Assembly: GCA_002409595.1 (NCBI GenBank)
Contig: DHNQ01000009.1
Coordinates: 41,232 to 105,231, forward strand
DNA from: Dysgonomonas sp. UBA5412
GTDB lineage: Bacteria; Bacteroidota; Bacteroidia; Bacteroidales; Dysgonomonadaceae
DNA length: 64,000 bases
Direction: 5' to 3'
Below are positions 37,000-45,927 of this stretch, piece after piece. Made by a program: the position numbers and the translations under genes. The stretch's first letter is position 1, and each line of letters begins with the position of its first letter. Under the pieces are notes generated by a model, which saw only the letters and a program-made list of their open reading frames with translations, did not search any database and was not told where the DNA came from.

Positions 37000-37042
37000 A
37001 AAACAAAGGAGGGAGTATCAATTATACTTCCTCCTTTGTTTT
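37000..37042. terminator. Bidirectional terminator between flavodoxin and the HAD gene
   Basis: Thirteen-base-pair outer stem (AAAACAAAGGAGG with CCTCCTTTGTTTT) plus an inner AGTAT/ATACT stem; A- and T-rich on both sides. Confidence 0.88.
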
Positions 37043-37096
37043 GTTTAGTTGTAATCGAAAAAAAAGATTGAGTATAGATGCTGTATATAGACCGTT

Positions 37097-37792
37097 TTAT
37101 AAAATATCTTTTATTTCACATAATTGCTTTACGGTATAAGTAGGCGTGAAATTATCGGTTGGCGCATCTTCCGGATTATACCAAATCTGATTTATACCAG
37201 AATTGTAAGCTCCCATTATATCAGTTGCTATATTATCGCCTATCATAATCACTTCTTCCTTTTTAGCACCTATTTTGTTCAGACTGTATGCAAATATATC
37301 GGGATGAGGTTTATTTACACCTACTACATCGGAAAGGATGATATGGTCAAAATCAGAAGCACACAGTCTGGCACTTTCCATCTTCTGATATTGCATTTCC
37401 GAAAAGCCATTGGATAGAATGTGTATTCTGTATCTTTGCTTCAAATAGTCCAACAAATCTATCGCCCCTTCTATGAGAGCCTCTTTTTTGACAATCCGTT
37501 CTATATAATCATCATTTATGGACTTTATCTTATCGTCATTAAAATCTTCTATGTGTTTTAATGTTTCATAAAAACGATTCTTCTGTATATCTTCCTTTGT
37601 CACACTTCCGTTATTGTAACCTATCCAAAGCTTACTGACATTGTGGTGATAGAAAGAAAAAAAATCGCTGAAAGAACCGAAATATTTCTCGAAATCATAA
37701 TCTTCATATATTTCTTCTACCGCAGCCTTGGTGTTGGCAGCCGTGTCAATCAGCGTGTCGTCTAAGTCTATCAGTATATTTGTATAGTTCAT
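37097..37792 (-). CDS. YjjG-like HAD hydrolase (noncanonical pyrimidine nucleotidase)
   Basis: 231 residues from the ATG at 37792, which gives MNYTNILIDLDDTLID with the HAD nucleophile motif DLDDT (Asp9, Asp11). An ATG 45 bases further upstream would add a hydrophobic leader that lies across the promoter region and is rejected. Motif II (ILSN), Lys in VGVNKPHPDIF and motif IV (MIGDNIATDI) are intact. The pattern matches the YjjG/YfnB group, which dephosphorylates nucleoside 5'-monophosphates including damaged pyrimidines. The substrate is inferred from the subgroup. Confidence 0.82.
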   Translation of the reverse strand: MNYTNILIDLDDTLIDTAANTKAAVEEIYEDYDFEKYFGSFSDFFSFYHHNVSKLWIGYNNGSVTKEDIQKNRFYETLKHIEDFNDDKIKSINDDYIERIVKKEALIEGAIDLLDYLKQRYRIHILSNGFSEMQYQKMESARLCASDFDHIILSDVVGVNKPHPDIFAYSLNKIGAKKEEVIMIGDNIATDIMGAYNSGINQIWYNPEDAPTDNFTPTYTVKQLCEIKDIL

Positions 37793-37819
37793 TTTCTGTA
37801 TTTTAAAATCAAATAAAAA

Positions 37820-37827
37820 CAAAGATA
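37820..37827 (-). promoter_or_regulatory. -7 box of the HAD gene
   Basis: Minus strand reads TATCTTTG, an exact TAnnTTTG match, 27 bases before the ATG at 37792. It supports that start over the upstream ATG at 37837. Confidence 0.5.
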
Positions 37828-37867
37828 CAAAATACACGCTATATGTTATTTAATTACGGTCTTTTGC

Positions 37868-37875
37868 TAACTTTG
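37868..37875 (+). promoter_or_regulatory. -7 box of proS
   Basis: TAACTTTG, an exact TAnnTTTG match, 41 bases before the proS ATG, divergent from the HAD promoter. Confidence 0.5.
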
Positions 37876-37915
37876 CACTTACTTTTTTTGAAAAAATTAG
37901 AATTTCTATATAAAT

Positions 37916-39397
37916 ATGGCAAAAGAACTGAAAGAACTGACATCGAGAAGTAAAGATTACAGTCAGTGGTATCTGGATTTGGTGTTGAAAGCAGATTTGG
38001 CAGAAAACTCTGCTGTACGTGGATGTATGGTTATAAAACCATACGGATATGCTATTTGGGAAAAAATACAACGTCAGCTCGACGATATGTTCAAAGAAAC
38101 AGGACATGTGAATGCTTATTTTCCTCTTTTTATTCCAAAGTCGTTTCTTAGCAAGGAAGCAGACCATGTGGAAGGATTTGCGAAAGAATGTGCAGTAGTA
38201 ACTCACTATCGCTTAAAAAATGATCCTGACGGAAAAGGTGTGATTGTAGATCCCGAAGCTAAATTGGAAGAAGAGCTGATTGTGCGTCCGACATCCGAAA
38301 CCATAATATGGAATACTTATCGCAATTGGATTCAATCATATAGAGATCTGCCTATTTTGTGTAACCAGTGGGCTAACGTAGTAAGATGGGAAATGCGCAC
38401 ACGTTTGTTTCTTCGCACAGCCGAGTTTCTTTGGCAAGAAGGGCACACGGCTCATGCTACCAGAGAAGAGGCTGAAGCCGAGGCTCGCCAGATGCTTGAA
38501 GTATATGCACAGTTTGCAGAAGAATATATGGCAATGCCCGTTATTAAAGGTGTGAAATCTGCATCGGAGCGTTTTGCCGGTGCTGTCGAAACATATACCA
38601 TCGAAGCTATGATGCAGGATGGAAAGGCTCTGCAATCAGGAACTTCTCACTTCTTAGGTCAGAATTTTGCGAAGGCATTCGATGTTAAATTTGCAGACAA
38701 AGAAGGCAAGATGGATTATGTGTGGGCTACCTCATGGGGAGTTTCTACACGTTTGATAGGAGCACTTATCATGGCACATTCCGATGATAATGGATTGGTG
38801 TTGCCTCCTAAATTAGCTCCATTCCAAGTTGTAATTGTACCTATCTATAAAGGAGAAGAACAATTGGCTTTAGTGAATGAAAAGGTAGATGGCATTGTAA
38901 AATCGTTGAAGGCATTAGGTATCAGTGTTAAATATGATAATGCAGACAATAAAAAACCGGGATGGAAATTTGCTGAATATGAGCTTAAAGGAGTTCCTGT
39001 TCGTTTGGCTATGGGTGCGCGTGATTTGGAAAGCAATACCGTAGAAGTTGCGCGTCGGGATACTTTAACTAAAGAAACTGTTTCGTGCGAAGGTCTGGAT
39101 ATGTACATCAAAAATTTATTGGATGACATTCAACAAAATATCTATAAGAAAGCTTTTGATGGCAGAACAGAGAAAACTATAACAGTAGATTCTTATGAAG
39201 AATTTAAGGAAAAAATAGAAGAAGGTGTTTTCATTATGGCACATTGGGATGGTACAGCAGAGACAGAAGAAAAAATTAAGGCTGAAACTAAAGCTACTAT
39301 TCGCTGCATACCTCTTGAAGGAGATAAGACTCCGGGCAAATGTATGGTGACCGGTAAGCCTTCTGCACAACGAGTTGTTTTTGCCAGAGCTTATTAA
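37916..39397 (+). CDS. proS: Prolyl-tRNA synthetase, eukaryote/archaeal-like short form
   Basis: 493 residues. Class II motifs are visible: motif 2 with RPTSETIIWNTYRNWIQSYRDLP near residue 122 and motif 3 with GVSTRLIGALIMAH near 279-292. The anticodon-binding domain (about 300-400) and a C-terminal extension ending RVVFARAY are of the archaeal/eukaryotic type, lacking the editing insertion of bacterial-type ProRS. It charges tRNA-Pro with proline. Length and termini fit this class, common in Bacteroidetes. Confidence 0.95.
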   Translation: MAKELKELTSRSKDYSQWYLDLVLKADLAENSAVRGCMVIKPYGYAIWEKIQRQLDDMFKETGHVNAYFPLFIPKSFLSKEADHVEGFAKECAVVTHYRLKNDPDGKGVIVDPEAKLEEELIVRPTSETIIWNTYRNWIQSYRDLPILCNQWANVVRWEMRTRLFLRTAEFLWQEGHTAHATREEAEAEARQMLEVYAQFAEEYMAMPVIKGVKSASERFAGAVETYTIEAMMQDGKALQSGTSHFLGQNFAKAFDVKFADKEGKMDYVWATSWGVSTRLIGALIMAHSDDNGLVLPPKLAPFQVVIVPIYKGEEQLALVNEKVDGIVKSLKALGISVKYDNADNKKPGWKFAEYELKGVPVRLAMGARDLESNTVEVARRDTLTKETVSCEGLDMYIKNLLDDIQQNIYKKAFDGRTEKTITVDSYEEFKEKIEEGVFIMAHWDGTAETEEKIKAETKATIRCIPLEGDKTPGKCMVTGKPSAQRVVFARAY

Positions 39398-39429
39398 TCG
39401 GATTAGTTAGTATTAGTATATGTATAGAG

Positions 39430-39463
39430 AGTCTTCGGATATTATATCCGAAGACTTTTTTTA
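39430..39463 (+). terminator. Terminator after proS
   Basis: AGTCTTCGGAT and ATCCGAAGACT form an 11-bp stem around a 5-nt loop, followed by seven T. Confidence 0.88.
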
Positions 39464-39622
39464 TTTTATCTAAGATGTTTGTTTTCAGTTTGTTATATTT
39501 TACATGTTTTTTATTTAATAAAAATATGTAACTATTCATTATTGATACTCGTCATATTTATAGAAAGCGCTTCTAAAATAGGGATAGGAATATTGAATAA
39601 TAAATTATTAAATAGCATAATC

Positions 39623-40069
39623 ATGAAAGCAATACTATTAACCTCAATAATAACAATTCTTTTATCAATTGGCAATATATATGCAGGTAACCCCAAAGGC
39701 ATAGTTTATAGTAATGACGTAGTTTCTGATCGGGGATTGATTCGCGAATCTGTTTTGTTGAATGAGAAAACTTCTCAACCTTTAGAAAGGGTAATTTATC
39801 ATTACAATAACGAAGGTGTAATGGAAAGTAGAGTTGTATATAAATGGAAACCAGATTTTGGCTGGATAGCTTTTCAAAAGTATGAGTACGAATGTAATAG
39901 AGAGGGCAAAGTTATCAATCTCACTTTTACCAGATGGGAAGATAAGCTTAATACTTGGTCTAATCGATCGGAACAATTATTACATATATATGATGCAAAC
40001 GGAAAGTTTCTGGCACTGAAACAATTCGAAATCAATAATGACATGAATAATCTTATTACTCAGAGATAA
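39623..40069 (+). CDS. Small secreted protein, DUF3836-like
   Basis: 148 residues from the ATG at 39623, which gives a clean signal peptide MKAILLTSIITILLSIGNIYA. An upstream ATG at 39479 in the same frame overlaps the proS terminator tail and is unlikely. The mature part is a series of short beta-strand-like repeats (YHYNNEGVMESRVVYKW, YEYECNREGKVINLTF, LLHIYDANGKFLALKQF), as in the Bacteroidetes DUF3836 family of small exported proteins. Function unknown. Terminators flank it on both sides, so it is monocistronic. Confidence 0.65.
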   Translation: MKAILLTSIITILLSIGNIYAGNPKGIVYSNDVVSDRGLIRESVLLNEKTSQPLERVIYHYNNEGVMESRVVYKWKPDFGWIAFQKYEYECNREGKVINLTFTRWEDKLNTWSNRSEQLLHIYDANGKFLALKQFEINNDMNNLITQR

Positions 40070-40091
40070 CAACAAACACTCTTTTTTTTAG

Positions 40092-40137
40092 AAGCCCCGC
40101 AGTCTATGTGAATAGGCAAGGGGCTTTTCTTTTTTTG
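40092..40137 (+). terminator. Terminator after the DUF3836-like gene
   Basis: AAGCCCC pairs with GGGGCTT across a wide loop, followed by TTCTTTTTTT. Confidence 0.8.
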
Positions 40138-40210
40138 CTGTCAAACTTTTATTGTGCTGTGTCTCAAAATTTGTATAACTTTAAAAACTCAATATCAGAT
40201 TTTAAGACGA

Positions 40211-41053
40211 ATGATAGAAACTACAAATATTGGACTGGTACTCGAAGGAGGAGGTATGCGTGGTGTTTTTACCTGTGGCGTTCTCGATTTTTTTATGGAT
40301 CATCAGATCACCTTTCCTTATGCCATCGGCGTTTCAGCCGGAGCCTGCAACGGACTTTCTTTTATCTCGAAACAAAGAGGACGAGCAAAATACAGTAATA
40401 TTGATCTTTTGGCTAAGTACAGATATATCGGACTAAAGCATTATGTAAAGAAGCGAAATATAATGGATTTTGATTTGTTGTTTCACGAATTTCCGGATAG
40501 TATTATTCCTTATGACTATGATACTTATTTCGCATCACCAACACGTTTTGAAATGGTAACCTCCAACTGCCTGAATGGGCAAGCAGCATATTATGAAGAG
40601 AAAAAAGACAGATCTCGTGTAATTGATATTGCAAAAGCCTCCAGCAGCTTACCTATTCTCTGTCCTGTGGCTTATGTAGATGATACGCCCATGCTGGATG
40701 GAGGTATCTGCGACTCTATCCCCGTTCAGCGTTCTATTGGTCAGGGTTATAAAAAGAATGTGGTCGTTCTTACCCGTAATAAAGGCTATCGAAAAGCAAG
40801 CAAAGATATTAAAATTCCATCCTTCATATATAAAAAATATCCTGCAATGCGTGAAGCATTAGGTAATCGGAATAGCTTATATAATATGCAACTAGACTTG
40901 GTGGATGAATTGGAAGCTAGGGGAGATATATTTGTAATTCGTCCCCAAAAGCCTATTACGGTAGACCGGATAGAAAAGAATGTAGATAAGCTTACCGATT
41001 TATATAATCAGGGATATGAGGCCGGAAAAGCTATTTTTGATAAACCATTTTGA
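40211..41053 (+). CDS. Patatin-like phospholipase
   Basis: 280 residues from the ATG at 40211. That start puts the oxyanion-hole motif LVLEGGGMRGVF at residues 9-20, as in related bacterial patatins; an ATG at 40154 would add an unsupported 19-residue leader. The nucleophile elbow GVSAG (Ser42) and the catalytic DGG (Asp163 in LDGGICDS) complete the Ser-Asp dyad. These enzymes hydrolyse acyl chains from lipids in the cytoplasm or at the membrane. There is no signal peptide or barrel. Resembles the YjjU/RssA group. Confidence 0.88.
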   Translation: MIETTNIGLVLEGGGMRGVFTCGVLDFFMDHQITFPYAIGVSAGACNGLSFISKQRGRAKYSNIDLLAKYRYIGLKHYVKKRNIMDFDLLFHEFPDSIIPYDYDTYFASPTRFEMVTSNCLNGQAAYYEEKKDRSRVIDIAKASSSLPILCPVAYVDDTPMLDGGICDSIPVQRSIGQGYKKNVVVLTRNKGYRKASKDIKIPSFIYKKYPAMREALGNRNSLYNMQLDLVDELEARGDIFVIRPQKPITVDRIEKNVDKLTDLYNQGYEAGKAIFDKPF

Positions 41054-41070
41054 AATCTTTTAAATAAATA

Positions 41071-41108
41071 AAAAGCAGAAGCGGACACTGAAAGACGCTT
41101 CTGCTTTT
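41071..41108. terminator. Bidirectional terminator: patatin gene and hexuronate operon
   Basis: Thirteen-base-pair stem (AAAAGCAGAAGCG with CGCTTCTGCTTTT) around a 12-nt loop. It closes the seven-gene minus-strand operon and the plus-strand patatin gene. Confidence 0.88.
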
Positions 41109-41154
41109 CGCTTTCAGATCAAATGATCCGGCAAGCACTAACTCAAATTAACTA

Positions 41155-42588
41155 TTATAAATCAGTAATTGGTTTAAACTTAGGTACAAGTATTTTCATT
41201 ATTACCCATCCTACGAGGTAAGCCACAGCACAGAACGAAAAAACAATAGTGTATCCCTGCGTTTTGCTACCCCATTCCACCAAACTATAATCGAACAACA
41301 TACCACTACCTTTTTGTATAAAGAATGATCCTACGCCACCTGCCATACCTCCGATGCCGGTGATTGTGGCAATTGCTTTTTTAGGAAACATATCTCCTAC
41401 CGTCGAAAATATATTTGCCGACCATGCCTGATGAGCAGCAGCGCCGATACCGATAACTAGAATAGGAATCCAATATCCATAATTGCCTAGAGCCTCGATG
41501 TGTCCTAATGGCTGTGCCAATAAGATAAGTAGAGGGAATAATGCTATGATAAGCATGGCTTTCATTCGTCCGGCATACGGATCTAACCCTTTGTTTATGA
41601 AAAAGGTCGGAAACTTACCGCCAAACACCGATCCGAACACCGTTATTGTGTACAATACACCTATCGGGATAGCTATATCCGTTGCCCCCATTCCATATTC
41701 CGCCTTCAGATAGGCCGGAGTCCAAAATAAGAAAAACCACCATACCCCGTCGGTCATAAACTTTCCTACCACAAAAGCCCAAGTCTGTTTATATTTCAGA
41801 CATTGCATAAATGGTACTTTAGCTTCTGCAACCTCCGGCTCAGTATTATTTTCTTTTTCTTCGTAATCCTGATTAATATATGCGCGTTCAGCATCATTCA
41901 TCTTAGGATTGTTATGAGGATCTCTATACAGTAACAGCCAAAAGATAAGCCATATAAAACCTGAAGCTCCGACTACGATAAAAGCCATTTCCCAACCCCA
42001 TGCGTCTGCCATAAATGGAACAGTAAGAGGAGCCAGTATAGCTCCGACGTTTGCGCCCGAATTGAAAATTCCGGTTGCAAAAGCTCTGTCTCGCTTCGGA
42101 AAATATTCTGCGGTTGCCTTTATTGCTGCCGGAAAATTACCTGCTTCACCCAATGCTAATAGCAATCTTGCACCAACAAAGGCGATGATACTCGCAGTAG
42201 CAATTGTACCTACAACCGGTCCGGTTGCATTCCGCAAAGCTTCGGCATCAGGAAGTCCGGTTATACGTTCGGTAAGAATACCGCACAAAGCATGTACACA
42301 CGCTGCGGCAGACCATATGGCAATGGCTATTGCATACCCTTTTTTTGTTCCCAGTTTGTCTATAAAACGACCGGCAAACAGCATACAGATGGCATACCCT
42401 AACGAGAAAACAGATGTGATAGTTCCATAATCGCTATCTGTCCAATGAAATTGCTCTTCGAGCATTGGTTGCAAAAGAGACAATACCTGACGGTCTAGAT
42501 AGTTGATCGTTGTGGCAAAGAATAGCAACGAACATATCGTCCATCTATACTTTGTCATATGTTCATTTAGCTTATTTAATGTGTTCAT
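41155..42588 (-). CDS. MFS transporter, hexuronate (ExuT-like) type
   Basis: 477 residues with about 12 membrane helices, MFS anion:cation symporter family. The N-terminal TINYLDRQVLSLLQP motif is the signature of ExuT/GudP-type uptake carriers for glucuronate, galacturonate and related sugar acids. GEAGNFPAAIKATAEYFPKRDRA is the conserved loop after helix 4. About 30 extra residues sit between helices 3 and 4. As last gene of the glucuronate catabolic operon it is the probable inner-membrane importer of the released uronic acid; co-location supports this. It starts 20 bases after the eda stop. Confidence 0.88.
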   Translation of the reverse strand: MNTLNKLNEHMTKYRWTICSLLFFATTINYLDRQVLSLLQPMLEEQFHWTDSDYGTITSVFSLGYAICMLFAGRFIDKLGTKKGYAIAIAIWSAAACVHALCGILTERITGLPDAEALRNATGPVVGTIATASIIAFVGARLLLALGEAGNFPAAIKATAEYFPKRDRAFATGIFNSGANVGAILAPLTVPFMADAWGWEMAFIVVGASGFIWLIFWLLLYRDPHNNPKMNDAERAYINQDYEEKENNTEPEVAEAKVPFMQCLKYKQTWAFVVGKFMTDGVWWFFLFWTPAYLKAEYGMGATDIAIPIGVLYTITVFGSVFGGKFPTFFINKGLDPYAGRMKAMLIIALFPLLILLAQPLGHIEALGNYGYWIPILVIGIGAAAHQAWSANIFSTVGDMFPKKAIATITGIGGMAGGVGSFFIQKGSGMLFDYSLVEWGSKTQGYTIVFSFCAVAYLVGWVIMKILVPKFKPITDL

Positions 42589-42608
42589 GGTATTTATTAA
42601 GGGTATGG

Positions 42609-43283
42609 TTATTTATTTCGGGCTTTCGATATGATGTCTAAAGACGTTTTGCACAACTGTGTAATGCTCTCCCAATCTTTTGCTGCAATAATCTCCTTAG
42701 GGAAAAGATTCGACCCCATACCCACGCAAGCCACTCCGGCTGCTATCCATTTAGTAAGGTTTTCCTCCGTTGGTTCTACTCCACCCGTAACCATAATGTT
42801 AGACCAAGGCATAGGTGCTTTTACATTTTTCACAAAGGAAGAACCTCCCACATTTCCTGCCGGAAAAACTTTTACTACCTCTGCACCCAATTCTTGTGCA
42901 TATCCGATTTCCGAAACCGATCCGCATCCGGGAATATATGCTACTTGGCGTCTGTTGCATACTTTAAATATGTCGGGGTTGAGTAAAGGTCCTACTACAA
43001 AGTTAGCACCCAGTTGCAAAAATAATGATGCTGTGCCCGCATCAACTACAGACCCTATGCCTAATATCATATCAGGACATTCTTTTGCAGCCCATTTATT
43101 TAGTTCTCCGAATATTTCATGCGCAAAGTCTCCTCTGTTTGTAAATTCGAATGCTCGTATACCTCCTGCATAACAAGCTTTCAGGACTTGTTTTGATGTT
43201 TCAAGGTCGCTATGATAAAAAACGGGGACTATTCCGGTTTCTGTCATCACCTGACATGCTTTTATTCTTGAAAATCGTGCCAT
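42609..43283 (-). CDS. eda: KDPG aldolase (2-dehydro-3-deoxy-phosphogluconate aldolase)
   Basis: 224 residues, TIM-barrel class I aldolase. The Schiff-base lysine is Lys138 in GAEVVKVFPAGNVGG, and Glu46/Arg50 in FEFTNR match the catalytic Glu and phosphate-side Arg of Eda. The GGVEPTEEN phosphate-binding loop is present. It splits KDPG into pyruvate and glyceraldehyde-3-phosphate, the last step of the pathway encoded here. Begins 34 bases after kdgK; upstream gene and substrate fit exactly. Confidence 0.93.
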   Translation of the reverse strand: MARFSRIKACQVMTETGIVPVFYHSDLETSKQVLKACYAGGIRAFEFTNRGDFAHEIFGELNKWAAKECPDMILGIGSVVDAGTASLFLQLGANFVVGPLLNPDIFKVCNRRQVAYIPGCGSVSEIGYAQELGAEVVKVFPAGNVGGSSFVKNVKAPMPWSNIMVTGGVEPTEENLTKWIAAGVACVGMGSNLFPKEIIAAKDWESITQLCKTSLDIISKARNK

Positions 43284-43317
43284 ATATTTTTTTGTTTTTA
43301 TGTTTTTCTAAATCTTA

Positions 43318-44355
43318 TTATCTGGATACTCTGCCCGAACCATCACCTTTCATCAGATTCTCTACTTCGGGTACTGTAACCAGATTGAAGTCTCCGTAAA
43401 TGGTATGTTTAAGACACGAAGCTGCTACCGCAAATTCGAGAGCTTTCTGATCGTCGGTCGGATATGAGATTAATCCGTAAATAAGTCCGCCCATAAATGA
43501 ATCGCCTCCGCCCACTCTGTCTACAATGTGAGTGATGTCGTAACGTTTCGATTGATACAATTTGTCTGAGTGTAGCACCCCTCTCCATGTATTATGATTG
43601 GCATTGATAGATCCACGTAGGGTAATAATCACTTTCTTCGCCCTAGGGAAACGCTTCTTTAATTGAGTGCACACCGATTCAAATTCGGCAGCATCTACTT
43701 CTCCCTTTGTATGGGCTACATCAAAACCTTCGGGTTTTATCCCGAATACTTTTTCGGCATCTTCTTCATTTCCTAATATAATGTCGCAGCCTTCTACTAA
43801 TGCGGGCATAATCTCGTTAGCCGTTTTTCCATACTTCCAAAGATTCTTTCGATAGTTGAGGTCCGTAGATACTGTTACCCCCATTTCGTTTGCTACTTTT
43901 ATGGCTTCGAGACATGCGTCTGCTGCTCCCTGGGATAGGGCAGGGGTGATACCCGTCCAATGAAACCACTGTGCATCTTTGAATATCTCTTTCCAATCTA
44001 TCATTCCCGGCTCGATATCGGCTATGGCAGAATTGGCTCTGTCGTACACTACTTTTGAGGCGCGGGATACTGCTCCTGTTTCTAAGAAGTAGATGCCCAC
44101 ACGTTCGCCACCTCTTATAATGTTATTTACGCCTACATTATATTTTCGGAGGTCTGAGATACACCATTCTGCAATGTCATTCTTGGGCAAGCGTGTTACA
44201 AATTCGGTTGCAATTCCGTAGTTAGATAAGGATACAGCTACATTGGCTTCCCCTCCTCCGAATGTTGCATTTAGATTATTTGATTGTATAAATCGTTGAT
44301 ATCCGGGTGTTGCCAGTCTTAGCATGATTTCTCCGAATGTTACTACTTTTTTCAT
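43318..44355 (-). CDS. kdgK: 2-dehydro-3-deoxygluconate kinase
   Basis: 345 residues, PfkB/ribokinase family. GGGEANVAVSLSNYG (residues 33-47) is the N-terminal PfkB signature; the C-terminal signature VDRVGGGDSFMGGLIYG holds the catalytic base Asp285 and the anion hole. It phosphorylates KDG to KDPG. The position between uxaC and eda fixes the substrate among PfkB kinases. A long inverted repeat separates it from uxaC, so its expression may be tuned separately. Confidence 0.92.
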   Translation of the reverse strand: MKKVVTFGEIMLRLATPGYQRFIQSNNLNATFGGGEANVAVSLSNYGIATEFVTRLPKNDIAEWCISDLRKYNVGVNNIIRGGERVGIYFLETGAVSRASKVVYDRANSAIADIEPGMIDWKEIFKDAQWFHWTGITPALSQGAADACLEAIKVANEMGVTVSTDLNYRKNLWKYGKTANEIMPALVEGCDIILGNEEDAEKVFGIKPEGFDVAHTKGEVDAAEFESVCTQLKKRFPRAKKVIITLRGSINANHNTWRGVLHSDKLYQSKRYDITHIVDRVGGGDSFMGGLIYGLISYPTDDQKALEFAVAASCLKHTIYGDFNLVTVPEVENLMKGDGSGRVSR

Positions 44356-44392
44356 TGTATGGTTATTTTAATATAAATTAAAAATAAGGCTC

Positions 44393-44440
44393 TGATACTG
44401 AATGGAAAAATTAATTGTATTTTTCCATTCAGATGTATCA
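44393..44440 (-). promoter_or_regulatory. Inverted repeat between uxaC and kdgK
   Basis: Perfect 13-bp arms CTGAATGGAAAAA (44398-44410) and the complement (44420-44432) around a 9-nt loop, with a flanking TGATAC/GTATCA pairing after a 2-base bulge. It lies in the 154-base gap, the only large gap inside the operon. No T-run follows on the minus strand, so an mRNA processing or attenuation structure is likelier than a plain terminator. Confidence 0.6.
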
Positions 44441-44509
44441 GCTTCTGATTGGGCACTTACTAAAATGTTACTTATTATTTAGATCTTATTTTATCTTGTA
44501 ATTTCAGAC

Positions 44510-45916
44510 TTAAAAATTGAAAAACTGTTTTGCATTATAATAGCTTACGTTTTCAACGATTTGTCCTAAGAAGGGTAACTCGGATGCCGGTAATAATCCT
44601 TCTTCTACATCTGTTCCTATAATATTGCATAATATGCGGCGAAAATATTCGTGACGAGGATAAGATAAAAAGCTGCGAGAGTCGGTCAACATTCCTACAA
44701 ATCGGCTCAGCAATCCCATATTAGACAAAGAGTTAATCTGTGCTTCCATTCCACTTTTCTGATCTAAGAACCACCATCCTGATCCGAATTGGATTTTTCC
44801 TGCAACCGAACCGTCTTGGAAGTTTCCGATCATAGTGGCTAACAGATCGTTGTCGCGAGGATTGAGATTGTATATGATCGTTTTAGTCAGGCGATTGTCC
44901 GTATCTAATCTATTTAAGAATTTCGACATGGATTTGGCAACAGTAAAGTCTCCGATGGAATCGAATCCGGTGTCTACTCCCAATTTTTTGAATAAGCGTG
45001 TGTTGTTATTTCTGATCACACCATAGTGGAATTGTTGAGTCCAGCCTTTTTCCCAATCCATGATAGCTCCTTCTACGAGCATAGCTGATTTGAATTTAAC
45101 GATCTCGTCTCTCGACAATTCGGTTCCTCCATACACTTTGTTAAAGATGTTGTCTATATCGGCTTGTGTATAATCTTCCGCATAAAATTCTTCCATGCCG
45201 TGATCGGAAAGTCTACAGCCTACGCTTGCAAAGAAATCGTGGCGTTTACGCAAAGCGGCAATGAGGTCTGTAAAATTGGTTATTGATATGCTGGATACTT
45301 CCGAAAGTTTTTCCACATAGCTTTTGTATGCTTGCGCATTCTCCACAGCCATAGCCTTATCCGGTCGCCATGTAGGAAGTACCTTTATTTCAAATCCTTC
45401 ATTTTTCAAGAAAATGTGATATTGTAAAGAGTCGATAGGGTCGTCGGTTGTACATACTGTTTCTACATTGTAGTGTTTCATCAGATTGCGGGCACTATAA
45501 GCCGGAGTTCTGAGTTTTTCTGTACATTCGTCAAAAATCTGTTTTGCAGTCTTTGGGTTCAAAAGAGTAGAGACTCCAAAAGCTGTTTTTAATTCCAGAT
45601 GCGTCCAATGATACAACGGATTGCGCATTGTATACGGAACAGTTTCTGCCCATTTCTCAAATTTTTCCCAATCGCTCGTTTCTTTTCCGGTGATGTATTT
45701 TTCGTCAATACCATTTGTCCTCATAGCTCTCCATTTGTAATGATCGCCTCCAAGCCAGATTTCTCCAAGATTGTCAAACTGGTAATCGTCGGCTATCTCT
45801 TTAGGATTCAAATGGCAGTGATAGTCTATGATTGGTAAATGCTTTGCATGCTGGTGATACAGATATTGAGCAGTTTCGTTCTGCAAAACAAAATTATCAT
45901 CTAAAAACTGTTTCAT
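44510..45916 (-). CDS. uxaC: Uronate (glucuronate) isomerase
   Basis: 468 residues, the normal UxaC length. MKQFLDDNFVLQNETAQ opens the protein, and the conserved IIDYHCHLNPKEIADD motif near residues 29-44 provides the metal-ligand His pair of the amidohydrolase-related fold. The C-terminal RFVGMLTDSRSFLSYPRHEYFRRILC stretch is highly characteristic. UxaC converts glucuronate to fructuronate (and galacturonate to tagaturonate) in the cytoplasm. Only the fructuronate branch is completed by neighbours. Begins 11 bases after uxuA. Confidence 0.96.
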   Translation of the reverse strand: MKQFLDDNFVLQNETAQYLYHQHAKHLPIIDYHCHLNPKEIADDYQFDNLGEIWLGGDHYKWRAMRTNGIDEKYITGKETSDWEKFEKWAETVPYTMRNPLYHWTHLELKTAFGVSTLLNPKTAKQIFDECTEKLRTPAYSARNLMKHYNVETVCTTDDPIDSLQYHIFLKNEGFEIKVLPTWRPDKAMAVENAQAYKSYVEKLSEVSSISITNFTDLIAALRKRHDFFASVGCRLSDHGMEEFYAEDYTQADIDNIFNKVYGGTELSRDEIVKFKSAMLVEGAIMDWEKGWTQQFHYGVIRNNNTRLFKKLGVDTGFDSIGDFTVAKSMSKFLNRLDTDNRLTKTIIYNLNPRDNDLLATMIGNFQDGSVAGKIQFGSGWWFLDQKSGMEAQINSLSNMGLLSRFVGMLTDSRSFLSYPRHEYFRRILCNIIGTDVEEGLLPASELPFLGQIVENVSYYNAKQFFNF

Positions 45917-45927
45917 GGTATTGTGTT

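Noticed and set aside
39479..39622. A 48-residue N-terminal extension of the DUF3836-like protein
   Set aside because: It would begin just after the proS terminator, and the internal ATG at 39623 yields a clean signal peptide, so the extension is taken as untranslated leader.
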